This document shows positions 24,101 to 39,100 of a stretch of DNA of 64,000 bases, piece by piece. Positions within the stretch are counted from its first letter, which is position 1. Each line of letters starts with the position of its first letter. Source of the DNA: Macrosoma leucophasiata (taxonomy: Eukaryota; Arthropoda; Insecta; Lepidoptera; Hedylidae). The notes under the pieces were generated by a model. The model saw only the letters and a list, made by a program, of their open reading frames with translations. It was not told the origin of the DNA and did not search any database. Position numbers and translations under genes: made by a program. The stretch is taken from positions 17,814,001 through 17,878,000 of the forward strand of contig JAWQUS010000030.1 of NCBI GenBank assembly GCA_036365455.1, in the 5' to 3' direction.

Positions 24101-27100
24101 TCGATTCAACTTGAGAGATAGGATAGCTTACATTACGCTATGACTAATAGGAGAAGAGCAGCGCGGGCGAAGCCGGGGCGGGCCGCTAGTCTTAATATAT
24201 ATAAATCTCGTGTCACAATGTTTGTCCTCAATGGACTCCTAAACCACTTAGCGGATTATAATAAAATTCGCACACCATGTGCAGTTCGATCCAACTTGAG
24301 AGATAGGATAGCTTACATTACGCTATGACTAATAGGAGCAGAGCAGCGCGGGCGAAGCCGGGGCGGGCCGCTAGTAGTATTATATAGTTGTTCAAGAAAC
24401 GGTCGAAACAGTCTAGTAATAGATGTTATCTAATACATATTGTTTTAATTTAGTTTTGTACATATTTAAAGAGTGAAGAATCTTTAAATATGTACAAATA
24501 TAAATTAATTTATTTCACTGGGAAGTTTGTTAAATAACTGTGCACCATCAAACATTATATTATTTTTGCCGTATTGCTTGAATCATAAATTGTTAAGCGC
24601 ACGAAGTCGCGGGCACAGCTTGTATTAAATAATATTCATGGATGTTGACATTACGTAATCCATTGGACCGGTCCAGTGAACGATAACATTTATCCGAAAC
24701 TGATACAAGGACGGAAATGTTTTATTGATAATATAAAATGCAGCGAAATCTCTGAGGTTGCTCTGAGATTTAAAAAAAATAATAGGTCATAACTTAAGTT
24801 TTTACTGGTGGTAGAGCTCCAGTGACGGAGCTGGGCGTAGGCACCACCGCATTACCTAATACTTGCCGCTAAATGGTAGTGTTCAGCACTATCGTGTTCC
24901 GGTCAGGTGGTAATTTACGGCCCTGTAATATCAGGCACAGAGGCATAACACCTTAGGCCTCAGGAGTGGCAACGCATCTGCATTTTGACCTCTGATCATT
25001 GTGTCGGTGTCTATAGGCTGTAGTCATCACTTAACATCAATGTGAACTGCATGCTTGTTTGCCACTTCCATTACATTAAAAAAAAGTGATGATGATGAAG
25101 CTACCTACTTCTTGATGATAAGTGACAACTCAGCTAAATAGATAAAGAGATATATGACGGCCAAATGTTGGAAGTTAAATCGTACGATATGAAGATCGAT
25201 GTTTATATTAATAAGCCAGATCAAAAAAATCTGAACATATAAAAATTGCCAATCATTCTACACTTTTGCAGCCTATGGATTAATTATATACTAAGAAGAC
25301 TTACAGCGTCCTACGTGTCCAGTATAACAATGCTTTAAGGATGCTGATGGGGCTGACGCGTCACTGTAGCGCCTCGAGCATGTTCGCAAAACGACACACA
25401 AATGATTTCTATACAATAATGCGAAAACGAACAGCATCATTGTGGTGACAGCCCCAACAATATCATCAAACCTGTATCGGGGAGTTAGATAGATAAAGAT
25501 TAGAGATGCGCCGAATATTCGGTTGGTATTCGGTATTCGGCGTATTCGGCATCTTTTCCACTAGGTATTTGTATTCGGCTGAATTATTCGGTTTTGGTGC
25601 CGAATAAAACTACAAGACATAAATTCTCATGTAATTTTATAAGCCAAAGATATCCTTCAAAAAATGTAAACTAAAACTATTAAATTATTTATTATTATAT
25701 TTTATTAAATTTAACTGCCTCAGTAGCGTAGTGGTAGCAGGCCACTACTATTACGCTGGAGGTCTTGGGTTCGATTCCCGGGTCGGGGACTTTCAGTGAT
25801 AACGGTTTAAAATCCTTTATCTCTGCTTCTATTGGGATTTTTCCATTTTCTGGAAGTTTCCCAGTACCCCGGAGTTTGGTAATGTGCCCGGAGATGGCAA
25901 CAGGTTCGCCACCTGTTACATGGGCCAAAACGTAACCGGCGAGTCGTGGGTGTTTGCATGTATGATTGAATGCATGCATTTACCTCTGCCTACCCCTTCG
26001 GGGATTACAGGCGTGAAGTTACGTAACTATTAAATTACAAATCAACATTTATTTTAAAACCTCAAATCAACATATAATATGTAATCTTAACCTGAAGCCT
26101 ACATGCAGTCAACATTTATTTTAAACCTTAAATCAGCATTTTTTCAATTATTATATTAAAACATAAATTAAAATCAAGCTATCCCGAGCCATCCCAGTTT
26201 ACTCTCAGTACTACCATAAATTAAAATACGCGGTAAAACAATGAAATGGTAAACCGAAGAATTTAATTATATGCCGTCATCAAGAAATGAAACTAATTTT
26301 AAATGAATAGAAATAAACGTCATGGGATGGACTCTGCAGAACGACTGTAATGTGTATATTATAATCTATAGAGAAAGTAATTATTTTAAATGCGAACATT
26401 TTTTTTTGTTTCCGAGCCAACATCAAGGTCGTTACAGCTGACATGTTTTACGCATTCGCTTATTTCAAAGAAAGCGTGCAAAAGTTATTGGCAACGTTTG
26501 CAAAAACATGGTGCGTAATAAACTTTTAAAATAGCTGGTGCAAATAGCGATATAGCGATATTTCATTTATTTATCCTGACTCAAACTAAAAACTAAATTG
26601 AAATTGTTTTTAATTTATTAGATTTTGCAGTGAAATATTTTTAAGGATATATGGAAAGAAAAAATTGACTTCGACAGGCGAGAAATAAATCTATACAAAT
26701 AAATATAATTGGAGTGTCTGTTTGTATTATAGAAATACGAAATTTAAAAAAATAAATTACAATTTTTGTCTGTCTGTCTGTTTGGATCTCGGGAACGGCT
26801 ACACCGATTTCGACGGGACTTTCACTGGCTTATGTAATAAGGAGTAACTTAGGCTACTAAATATATTTTTTTAATTATTACATATTTCATTCCTACTACT
26901 ACTTCATCAAATTTATTTAGCTGCGCCCACGACGTTGTCCAGGTAAATACTGAACAAACATAAATTCACGAGTTTTTAATAAAAAGAAATATTATTGAGA
27001 AAAAAGTCAACTCCCGTCTGAAAGATTCAGAGCACACTTAGGCACCTACTAATTCTACCTTCCTACTACGATAATACGAAGTTTTCATAAATTATCGAAC

Positions 27101-30100
27101 TATAAAAAATATAGGTATTCAATTCCCGCCTTAAAATTGCGTTCCAAATTGCAAACTGATATCAAGTAACTGGAATGAAAAAAAAAAGGAACTGATAACA
27201 CTCCCCCACTGATAACATGCACTGACGACATTTTAACCGCACTTTTTGGCAGACATTTCATGTTGACTCAATCGTTCAGCAAAAAATGGATGTAGGTATG
27301 CTCCAATTTTACTGAACACAGATAACTGATGGATTAATTTACAAGGAATCCCTAAAATAATAAACTAATTATGTCATCAATCGGAATACTAATTTTAATG
27401 TACGGCCCTGTAATTTCCGGTACAGAGGCATGGCACCTTAGGCCTCAAGAGTGGTAACGCATCTGCATTTTGACCTTGGTCTTTGTGTGGGTGTCTATAG
27501 GCTGCAGTCATCACTTAACATCAATATGAACTGCACGTTAGTTTGCCACTTTCATTACATAAAAAAAAACTAATACAGCTGGACAAAATCCCAAGGATAT
27601 CAACAACATATGGCCCTGCAACGCCGGAGAGTTGCAGGCCGATCACCAATCAAAGTTTGCAAGTTATCTATCATTTTCAGACAAGTAGACTAGAATAGGG
27701 TTGCAAGGTCGTTAAACCTAATAGCCGGACAGACCATCAAGTTTAGCCGGACATTTGGAAAAAAAGCAAGACACCCGCGATAGAAGCTGTAGCAGTGCTT
27801 GGCGCTAGCTCGTTTAAAAAATGTAAAAGGCATAACGAAAGCCAGACGCGGTATATTTTTACGGGACAAGCAATCAAAATTCCCTAATTTTCCGGCTTTA
27901 TCCGGACGCCCGACAACCCTACTAGCAAAAAACTCAGCAATTATATAAAAAAAACATATGAGACATCGTCCAGTATCAGCTTTCCACTATAAAAATTAAA
28001 TAATCCATAGAGCTATTGAGCTTGCTCAATGGCTGTCTGTTCTTCGAGTTATGTGCCCTGCTCACCACCCCTTGGACAATAATTGCCGAATCGTGGGCGT
28101 AATGAACACGTGTTATCGACGCTTCTGAGTAATTTTTCGAGCTACCAATAGTTAATTATTATTTATAACATGTTTGTTCAAACCGGTACATAATACCGGC
28201 ATCAACAAACTTTTTGTTTCACAAATATAAAACATAAACAAACGTGACTAGAACACGTGTTTTGTGTATTTTGTCTGGCACAGAAAGTATTTATAACGTG
28301 GCACTTAAAAACAACTACTTAGCCAAAAACTGAGAGACCTGTTGATAGCCAATTACTAGGCTGAACAATATTGTAATGTTTAATTAAACGACTTGCGACG
28401 AGCGCAACACACTTTAAATAATAAATAAATAAATCTTTATTTTCCCCTCACATAAAACAAGGTTTTTTACTTTGAGTATGGCTGCCCTAAACAATTGTTT
28501 GCTTATGGGCTAATCTCGCACTGCTTTCAGTATTGCACTCCAAGAATAGCCGCATCGTATCTTTACGCGTGCTAAATACGCGAGGATAGATACGTCCGAG
28601 AATATGAAAATGTATTTTTGTACGTCATTGTCAATGAAAACGAAAGTAGTGTAAACAGTCGTGGCAGTCGAACGTGCTGCAACGTAAAATACACGCCCGC
28701 CGCCAGGGTTGCCAACCGTCCGGTTTTCGACCGAACTATTGGGTTTTAGAAGGAATTGTTGGGGTCAGGTCGCTTACTCTCGACCGGATTCAATTCATCC
28801 GGTCAGTAAGTATTATGAACGTGACGCGCGGCGAGAAGTACCATACCACGAGTGCCGAAGCGCAGACTGAACTTCAGTGACTGAAGCTGGACGACGCGAG
28901 GGGTGCGGCAGGCGGGTGGGACATACATCACATACATGGGGTTCCACTAGAATTTACTATTTAATCATTTTGTTTCAATCACACGATCATCTTCAGGGGT
29001 TGACAGTAAACTACCTTTTTAACCACTTAGAAAAACTCGATACAAAAAGTTCCAAAAGAGAGGGTAGATTAGGAAAAATATTTGAAAATGTTGCCACTGT
29101 ACAAAGTAGGTAATAAGGAACAAAAGAACCTCAAAGAAAAAACTTTTTCATTAATATTTACTGTTTTTTTTCGATTTTGACCGAGTAGGATCCTATTAAA
29201 TGTGTTGTCCGGTTATGGCGGCAACCCTGCCCGCCGCATGTCTGTCACCCGCCAGGTCCGATGTTTTTTGCACTCGACCGATTTGTATTCGTAATTTGTA
29301 ACAACAAGCTCATTATTTTATCTGCTACTTTTTCTGTAATTGTCAACAGTGGCATTTCTACATAAACATTTTGTCGTCTCTCCCTGGGCCAGCGCTACAA
29401 TGTACATCTCGATAAGTCAATGCCACCTGCGTTTGCCTAAGGCTTACTTTTTTTACATATTTTCAAACGGTATACTCCAGCTCCAGTAACAGAACTCGAA
29501 GGTGTAGGCACCACCGCATTATCTGCTCCACTTGCCGCTAAGTGTTAGTTATTCAACGTAATCGTGTTCCGATCAGGTAATTGTTGTAAAGAGTGACAAT
29601 ACATCTATTTAAGTAATTATTTTAATCTAAATTATACTGTTTATGTAAATTTTTATTTTCTATACCTAATATAAAATTCTCGTGTCACAATGTTAGTTAC
29701 CATACACCTCCGAAACGAAAGGACCGATTCTCATGAAATTTTGTGTGTCTACTGTCTATTGGGTTGGTCTGAGAATCGGCCAACGTTAAGTTTTCATTCA
29801 TACTCCTAAGGGTGATAAGGGTAACTCTCAAAAAATATTTTAGTCTAAAATCATGACGCTTTTAAACCATTTGTCCACAAGATTATGTCATCAATGGATT
29901 TCATAGTATGAAATTGATGCAATCTTCAATTGGGAACAATATCTAACTTTCAAACCAGTGTAGCATGTAACATGTTGAAGTGTTAATCGGTATGAAAACA
30001 ATGACATTATTATGTTAGTAGCCTTATGAACACAACACAAAGGCGACAATGGTGTAACACTACGACTGGAGTAAAATAGCAAATCAAACAAATGAAAAAG

Positions 30101-33100
30101 ACATAAATACTGTTTTTAATAAAAAAAAGAAATACTGTTCATCGCATCGGAAAATATCGAGGTATTTGAAATATTTTCCATGCCCGACATACCTACCATG
30201 CGGAGCGCAGAAGTGTTAATTAATATTATAATAAAACGTAACTTCACGCCTGTAATCCCCGAAGGGGTAGGCAGAGGTAAATGCATGCATTCAAGCATAC
30301 ATTCAAACACCCACGATTCGCCGGTTACGTTTTGGCCCATGTAACATGTGGCGAGCCTGCGAGCCTGTTGACATCTCCGGGCACATTACCAAACTTTGAG
30401 GTACTGGAAAATTTCCAGAAAATGGAAAAATCCCAATAGAACCAGAGATAAAGGCTTTTTCACCATTATCTCTGATAACCCCCTACCCGGGAATCGAAAC
30501 CAGGACCTCAACGTAGTAGTAGTGGCCTGCTACCACTAGGCTACCGAGGCAGTTCATTAATTTATATTAATAAATATTAAATTATTTATTTATTTGATTT
30601 ATTGTTCTGCGTAAACAATGGTCGCCTGTGTTTAATGTAACGTTTAAATATTTCAAATGTCACTGAATAAAGACTTTTTTTGTAATTGTGTGTTATTTTT
30701 CATATTCGTATTCGGACAGATCTTGTTCGAAATTCTTAATAGGTACATACAACAGCCTAAAATCGGAACTTTTAGACGAATCAACATAGAATCTGGAATT
30801 TGATGTACCTATACGGGCTTTGTTTACATATTATTTATATTTTTGGAGTGTGATACCTATACATTTAAGTTATCATAAAATATTGTATGTTATTATCAAT
30901 ATATTTCAGGACTTATACCTACCATTGAACTTGGCACCCATTTACATCTTACTTCTTTTATCGTTGAAATCAACTACCAAATAAATCAAATAATGTATCA
31001 TAATATCGAACTTGGCTCTCATTTCACATTTATGTTTTTGATGGAATACTTGTTTCAAAGTTTCAAATTTAAATAATTTATTGCATCACATGTGGTTTAA
31101 TGTTACAAATAGCAAAAATCACAGTCTAAAGAAAACGAACGTGTTAATTACCTATACTGTGGACGTAATATGTTGTACAGCAACCGTACCGTACCGTGTA
31201 AGGGCATAGCAAAAAATTGATCTTAAAATCTATTTTTTTTCCATGGCATGTCATAAAAAACGCGGACGCGGTTCATTTGAAATACATGACGTTTGTCGTA
31301 AATCATGTACCAAGAACTGCGGAAACCCACAACCAGTCCGACGGGTACTCTTTATTATGTAGGTATGTATGTGAATGCAGCCTTACATCCAATGTCAACC
31401 TCTAGTAGGTACTTTTGATAGTACTTCCGCTATACAAATTGTTGAGAGGTACTTACAATTTCTTTTCCGGACCACCTGAGTCGATCTCATTTTGGGATAA
31501 CTTTCCTTTTTAACCAAATTTCAAAACCGAGAAGTACCGATGTGTATGATGTGTACACGGATAACGTAGATTTCTGATCCACATTATGTGATTTTTTTGT
31601 TCGAAGGCGATGGATTGCAATAAAAATTAAATTACCTAGTTTGCACCGCAAATTTCGATTTTATTTGTGAGCATTTTTGCTCACTGATATACCTACTTCA
31701 TTCAATATTTTATTCTTTCTTACGTTAACTGTTGTGATTATTGTTTTGAAGTCGATTTATTTTTTGTACGCTTAAATATTGGTCACTCTTTTTCTAGCTT
31801 TTATTAACACCGCATAAAGTGTCCATCAACATAACTGGATTTTTTGCGGATAGTAGGTTGGTACCATACCTTAGATGCATAAATGCCAGAATCATTGACA
31901 GACGCAATTCTCGCTGCTCAATGCGACTGCGTATTTTACAAAAGCGTTAGCACAACTACATTTAGAGGTGGATGAATTTAATTTGTTATTATGAATTTAA
32001 TTTGTTATTGCCCTCTACTAATGATCTAGAGTGAGATTTGAGAGAGTTCTAAGCGTACCTACTTTGAGTAAAGTACGCTTAGAACTATCAAAACTCATAC
32101 TGTTGTGACAGTTCTAAGCATACTTTGCTCAAAGTAAAGTCTGAGTGCGAGATTCACAGACCGCACTACGACTTTACATTCGAGCAAAGTACGCTTCGAA
32201 CTGTCAAAACCCATACATTTCCGACAGTTCTAAGCATACTTTACTCAAAATAAAGTCGTAGTGCGGTCTGTGAATCTCACCAACATAGTAGAGAAAAACG
32301 CACGCACCATGATAGAAGAAAAAACAACACATAAAAGTTTTAAGGATTACTCGATTAAATATTCAAATTGTGGGACTATTATTTATAACAAATAAAAACA
32401 AAAGCTAACGAGTGTTATCGAAGCTCCCAAACTGGGATTCCCAACATTACTCATCACATACCTAATTGTTATGCACGCAGCTGTAGGTATAAACGACGGA
32501 ATGAAATTAATAATGTGATATCTACACACGTCATTCATTAGATTCTAATGAATGACGTAGACCATAATCTAATAAATACAGTACCCAGCAATTAATATTA
32601 CAGATCGAGCCTACGAAAGAGACAATCGTCTAGTTTCGACTTCGTAGAGCGTTCTCTGCTGCACACTGCCTACTAGGAATGGATTGATTAGCATTCGCAT
32701 TAGTTGATAGCATGCTAATACTTTATAAGCGTGCGCAAATTAAATTAAGTTGTAAAATTCGGAGAAATGTGAAACGCTAATTCTCAATTATTTTGTTCTT
32801 ATCTTCAACTTTTTTGCATTTAGGATCGCATATTGAAAGAATGCGTGAGATTTTTGAATAAGAATTAGTGTGGCACCCTTTCACATTAATGAATTTGCAT
32901 ATTAACAGAAATCATACATTTCATTAGGTATCAATCATTACCATATGAGCAAAAAGCATAGCAATAGCAATTAGCATGCTATAACTCACGAATTCACATG
33001 CTTATGAAATTAACAAGAAATAGCATTAATTGCCATCACTACTGCCTACGTAAGCACTGATAGCTGATAGTCCGGTTTTGATCAAAACTATCAAAATGGT

Positions 33101-36100
33101 CGACAAACACTACATAGGTAAGTTGCGATAGAGAAGACGATCTACAGTAGAGTTGCCATGAATAATAGTTTGGCCGAATAACCGAATAACGAATACTCGG
33201 CTTTCCCCTGGGCCGAATGCCCGAATATTCGACAGCCGAATAATCCGCCGCAGACATATGCATAAAATAATAAGCAAAACGAAGAAGATGCAGAAAATAG
33301 TTCTGTGGCAGATATATATAATTTTTATTTGAAAACTAGTCACCTAAATCGGACGGTAGATCCATACAAATGGTGGTCAGCAAACGCAAAACCGTGTCCA
33401 GTCCTGATGAATTTCACTGAGGTTTATCTACGAGTATCATCTCCTGGCAGTAGTGTCTCTGGTGAGAGCCTTTTTCAGAAGCGAGTACTATTTATGAAGA
33501 AAAGCGCAATCGTTTATTGTCAACTAATGCTGAAAAATTGTCTTTTTCATCACAACTAACCATTGGTAGATTTTAAGTATGAATTTAGTCATTTGTGATT
33601 AAAATATCGCATTTTTGAGTAATATGTATTAATTTTACATGTTTTATTATTCGGTATTCGGCCGAATAGTATACAGTATTCGGCCGAATACCGAATAGGC
33701 CGAATAATGGCCGAATATTCGTGGCATCTATACTCTACAGACCCGAAATACGTCGAAGTCTCTTTCTTAAGGTCGATGTGCAATATTTCTCGTAGGATAC
33801 TGTTCGTCTTATTAATTACGTTAAATGTTTGTGTAGGGGTAGCAACGCATCTGCATTTTGACCTCTGGCTTTTGTCATCACAGGGTGCAGACGGTGCAGT
33901 CATCACTTAACATCAATGTGAACTACATGTTTGCCTAATTCATTGCAAATTAAAAAAAAAATTGGGAGCCTAAGAAAGGAGAAACTAACTTTTGCGTCAA
34001 AAATATTCAAAAAGCAAGCGGATGAAATCGCGGAATAGGTAGTGCATAATCGGTAGCGGTAGGTAACAACCCAACCACAAACATGTAAATCAAAGTCTTT
34101 CTATTGTTATGCATTAGCTAATTAAATATATTAGGTATTTACATAGAACCAGTGGATGATTCGCCAATAATAATATAATTAAACACGATTTTCCTGTTGT
34201 GTATATTTTTTTTCTAAGCTAATAACTGTAATTTTTTTATCGTAACTACTCCTACTGTAGGTAGTTAGACTCCACGTTATTGCGAGCGTGATTATTTTAA
34301 ACACGTTTTATTAACACACACACTATCCACACCATAAGCGCTACCAAACCAAAGATACATGTGTACACAACGGTTGCTGGTGGTAGAGCTCCACCGACGG
34401 AGCTCGCGGGCGTAGGCACCACCGCATTACCTAATATACTTGCCGCTATATAGCATTCAGCACTATCGTGTTCCGGTCATGTGGTAATGTACGGCCCTGA
34501 AATTTTCGGCACAGAGGCATAACAGCTCAGGCCACAGGAGTGGTAACGCATCTGCATTTTGATCTTGGTCTTTGTGTGGGTGTCTATAGGCCGCAGTCAT
34601 CACTTAACATCAATATGAACTGAAAATCTAATCACCATATGCGCTACCAAATCAAAGATACATTGTGTACGGTTAAACAACATGTTGGTAGGTTCTAGGA
34701 GGTAACTTATGCAATAACTAGAACACGTACGGCCCTGTTATTCCCGGCACAGATGCATAGCACCTTAGGCCACAGGAGTGGTAACGCATCTGCATTTTGA
34801 CCACTGGTCTTTGTGTGAGTGGCGACAATTAGGCTGCAGTCATCACTTAACATCAATGTAAACTGAAAACCAACTAAAATCTGAAAATATCTTCATTCTT
34901 CTAAAGGAGCTAATAAAATTTGGAAACCATTGGAGATATTCTTAAAAATGCGAATATGTTTTACTTTGTAATTAATTTCCAATTTTTATTTTCAACTGTG
35001 GAACGCCTCATGGGCTAGTCCGTACTTAGCCCCTCTTTTTAGGGTTCCGTACCTAAAAGGTAAATACGGGACCCTATTATTTACCTCCGCTGTTTGTCTA
35101 TACGTCTGTCACTCAAACTCAAACTCAAATTATGTATTTCTGTTGCCGCTATAACAACAGGTACTAAAAAATATAAACATGAAAAAATATTAAGGGGTAA
35201 GGGGTTCCCCAAATGATAAACGTGTTTTTTTTTCGTATTTTTTATCAATATTAGGACAGATTACGGTACAGAACCCTTCGTGCGCGAGTCCGACTCGCAC
35301 TTGGCCGGTTTTTATTTTTATACTTGAGAATAGGTTCATTTTGTATTCGAATGTAGTTACACTCGTACTTCAAATTGAAATCGGGGCTTTGGTCACAAAA
35401 CATTCATAGTAAAACTATTAAAATTCCTCACATACACATAATAAATAACAAAAACTTAAGTGTTTAACAATGGTCAAGTCCGTGGACTTCTATCCGCAGG
35501 TTCTGTATAACACAAAAGAGAAAACAGCACTTATATTTTTTGCAGTCAATTATTTACTTTAGACAAGAATTACTGCACTGCTACAATGCTGCTGAATGAA
35601 TAAAAAGATTAAAATACGCTTACAATCACAGCCTCATCGCTAAAAAAAAAATGGAGTGTCTGTTTGTAATATTAAAATAACCGCTTTTTACTAAATGCAT
35701 ATGTGTCTATACACGGTACATATACCAAAACAAAATTCTTTACAATTTTTGTCTGTCTGTCTGTCAGTCTATCTGTTTGTTTGTTCCGGCTAATCTCGGG
35801 AACGGCTGGACCGATTTTGACGGGACTTTCAATGGCAGATAGCTTATGTAATAAGGAGTAACTTAGGCTACTTTTATACTAGCTTCGCCCACGACTTCGT
35901 CCGGGTAGATACTGAACAATCATAAATTTTCACGCGGACGAAGTCGCGGGGACAGCTAGTATGTATTAGGTAATATAAACCTGTGTCGTGGATGCCGTTG
36001 TACACACACAACACATACACAAACACCGAGACCCGAAACAAATATCTGTAGGCCATACAAATATTTGTCCCGGTACGGGAATATCAATACGTTCACAACT

Positions 36101-39100
36101 TTCCAAGATTAGCTCATACATACAGGCAGAGAAAATAGAGGGACTTTGCTTTATAGGTAACTAGCGGCCCGCCCCAGCTTCGCCCGCACTGCTCCATCCC
36201 TATTAGTCATAGCATGATGATAGGTATATAGCCTTCCTCGATAAATGGGCTATCTAACACTGAAAAAACTTTTCAAATCGTACCAGTAGTTCCTGAGATT
36301 AGCCCGTTCAAACAAACAAACTCTTCAGCTTTATAATCATCATAATCATAATCATAATCATTTATTTACGAGAATATTACATAGTTTTGTACAGATGGTG
36401 AGAGTACAGCTTAATCAGATAATAATATTCTACCATGACAATGGTGTGTAAAAACAAATTAGAAATAAAGACATTTTTTCTGTTGAATTTCAAATAGTAG
36501 ATATTAGTTTCTTAATTATTATTATAGTTCATTATAGTACATTTAGGAAACAACAGAGAAAGTCATAAAATTTACAATATTATTACTAATATTTTAAACA
36601 TAACAATTAAATTTATTGGTGTTAATATAAAATTGTAAATACCTGTAAAATGTCATGATTTTGCATTTAAGTTTGGATTTCAATTATTAAAGTCAAATTA
36701 TATTAAAGTAATTATGTCAAGTTATGTGATTAAATATGTCAAAAAAGAAAGTCAGAATAATATCATATTAATATTAGTATACATAGCGAAACGATTTTTT
36801 AACGGTTCGATTCTGTCATTTGCCCAAGGGAACCACTGTCACAAAAATGATAGTCATCTATTAAAATGTAAACTGCAAAGTACAACGCCACGCCAAATTT
36901 ATCGTACCTACTTCAACTAAGTGCTATTAAAAATTCACTACACGCGCCTAGACGCAAGATTAGAATAAGATAGAGTAATAAAAAAACTAGATTTAATTTT
37001 AATATCCATTTGAATTACAATAGGAACAATTGCAGGGGTTATGCTTGAAAAATTCTTTTTTTTTGCACGTTGATGTTAAGTGATATAGCCTATAGACACT
37101 TACACAAAGACCAAGGTCAAAATGCAGATGCGTTACCCCTCCTGAGGCCTAAGGTGTTATGCCTCTGTGCCGAAAAATACAGGGCCACTTGACCGGAACA
37201 CGATAGTGCTGAACACTACCATTTAGCGGCAAGTATATTAGGTAATGCGGTGGTCCCTACGCCCGCGAGCTTCGTCACTGGAGCTTTACCACCAGTTAGC
37301 TCACTCAAAATTAGAAACAACAGCAGAGCAGGGGAGCCAACCGCCTAACTATAATGCTTTTGTTTATCGTGTTATCTTGTCAGTTTCGTGCCGCCTATTA
37401 AAACATTTATACCTGCGGACGAAAGGCTCTCGCGGGCGTAGACACCACCGCATTACCTAATATACTTGCCGGTGTACTTCAGGTGGTAATGTGCGGCCCT
37501 GCAATTTCCGGCACAGAGCCATAACACCTTAGGCCTCAGGAGTGGTAACTCATCTGCATTTTGACCTTGGTCATTGTGTGGGTGTCTATAGACTGCAGTC
37601 ATCACTTAACATCAATGTGAACTGCGATGCTTGTTTGCCACTTCTATTACATAAAAAAAGCAAAACAACAGCATTAGTGTTAGGCGATTGGTCCCCATCT
37701 CGAACATGTTCCAGATGAAGCTGCAGTTATCAGTTCAACTGCCTCTGGATTTGTAAATGTCTACAGGCTACACTATTCACTTAACATCCATGCGAACTAC
37801 ACTACTATTTGCCACCAATGCATAAAAAACAAACCAGCAGACCGTAATTAAAAACCTTCAACAAGTATCACGATAGACCACCGGTCCTGCAACTACGGTA
37901 TATTACCGTTAAGCGGTGGCAATGCAATTAGCTAGGCATCGTTAGCATGCACTTTACCACCGCGGTTAGCACACCACTCACGATTAACGGTCACCGTCCG
38001 AGCTTCATTTGTTTGCAGCTAAAAATACCACCGCGGTGATCTGGCGCCCATTCTATTGTTATGAACTTTTAGCATGCTTCATCCACTTTATCTTACTTAC
38101 TAGCGATTCGCCCAGGCTTCGTGCAGGTAGCATTTATTGTATTGTGGGAACGCGCCCGACTTCTTTGATAAAAACCGGATATCTCCGGATATCTCGCTAT
38201 ATAATAGGTTGGGGAAAAAGTCTTTTCGTATTATAGTATGTATGAACTTGTAATAAAATCTCTTTGGCTGTAGTATTTGTATCTGACTGGTTTTGGTATC
38301 ATTGCAAGTTAAAATTTTAAAGAACATAATTCCAAATTCAAATTAGGCAAATGTGTGATTTTCATTTGTTTTTCGTACTGTCAAGATGAGTGAATCTAAT
38401 GAAGAAATTCGATACATTTTAAAATTTTACTACAAAAAAGGTAAAAATGCAACGAAAGCCGCGAAAAAAATTTGCGATGTTTATGGACCTATAGCAGTGT
38501 CTGTAAGAGTAGCACAAATTTGGTTTAAGCGTTTTCAATCCGGAAATTTTGATGTCAAAGATGCACCTCGCTCTGGTCGCCCTATTACGGATAAAATGGA
38601 TGCATTCACATTCGCTCTGGCTCCATAGCTTTTTTATGTAGATAACTAAGGTGACATACAAGCGTGCAGTTCTCATGGTTGTTAAGTGATGCCTGCAGCC
38701 TATAGACACAAAAACCAAAGGTGAAAATGAAGATGAGTGAGCTGTTATGTCGCTGAGATTGCTTTTGCGGGGCGATACATTACCATCTAACCGAAAAATG
38801 GTAGTGATGAACACTACCATTTGGCGGGAGGTATAAAAGGTAGGCCCTCGAGTCTCTACATTGAATCTCTACCACCAGTGAAGCTGTCGATATTGCTATC
38901 ATAAAAGGCTATTACACGACACGGTATTCAGGGTCCGGCAGAAAGGTTAGGCGGGGTCTCGCGCCGGGTTGCCGCTTATTACACTATCCGGTCAAGAGCG
39001 CCCTAACTCAATCACAGTACAAATACACGGGCCGCTCCGGTCGCTCTAATTAGGGCCCTAACTCCCTAAATGTTATTACACTACCCTGACCCTTGCTATC

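Noticed and set aside
38419..38820. 133-codon minus frame
   Set aside because: Antisense shadow of the mariner transposase and Rep-B.
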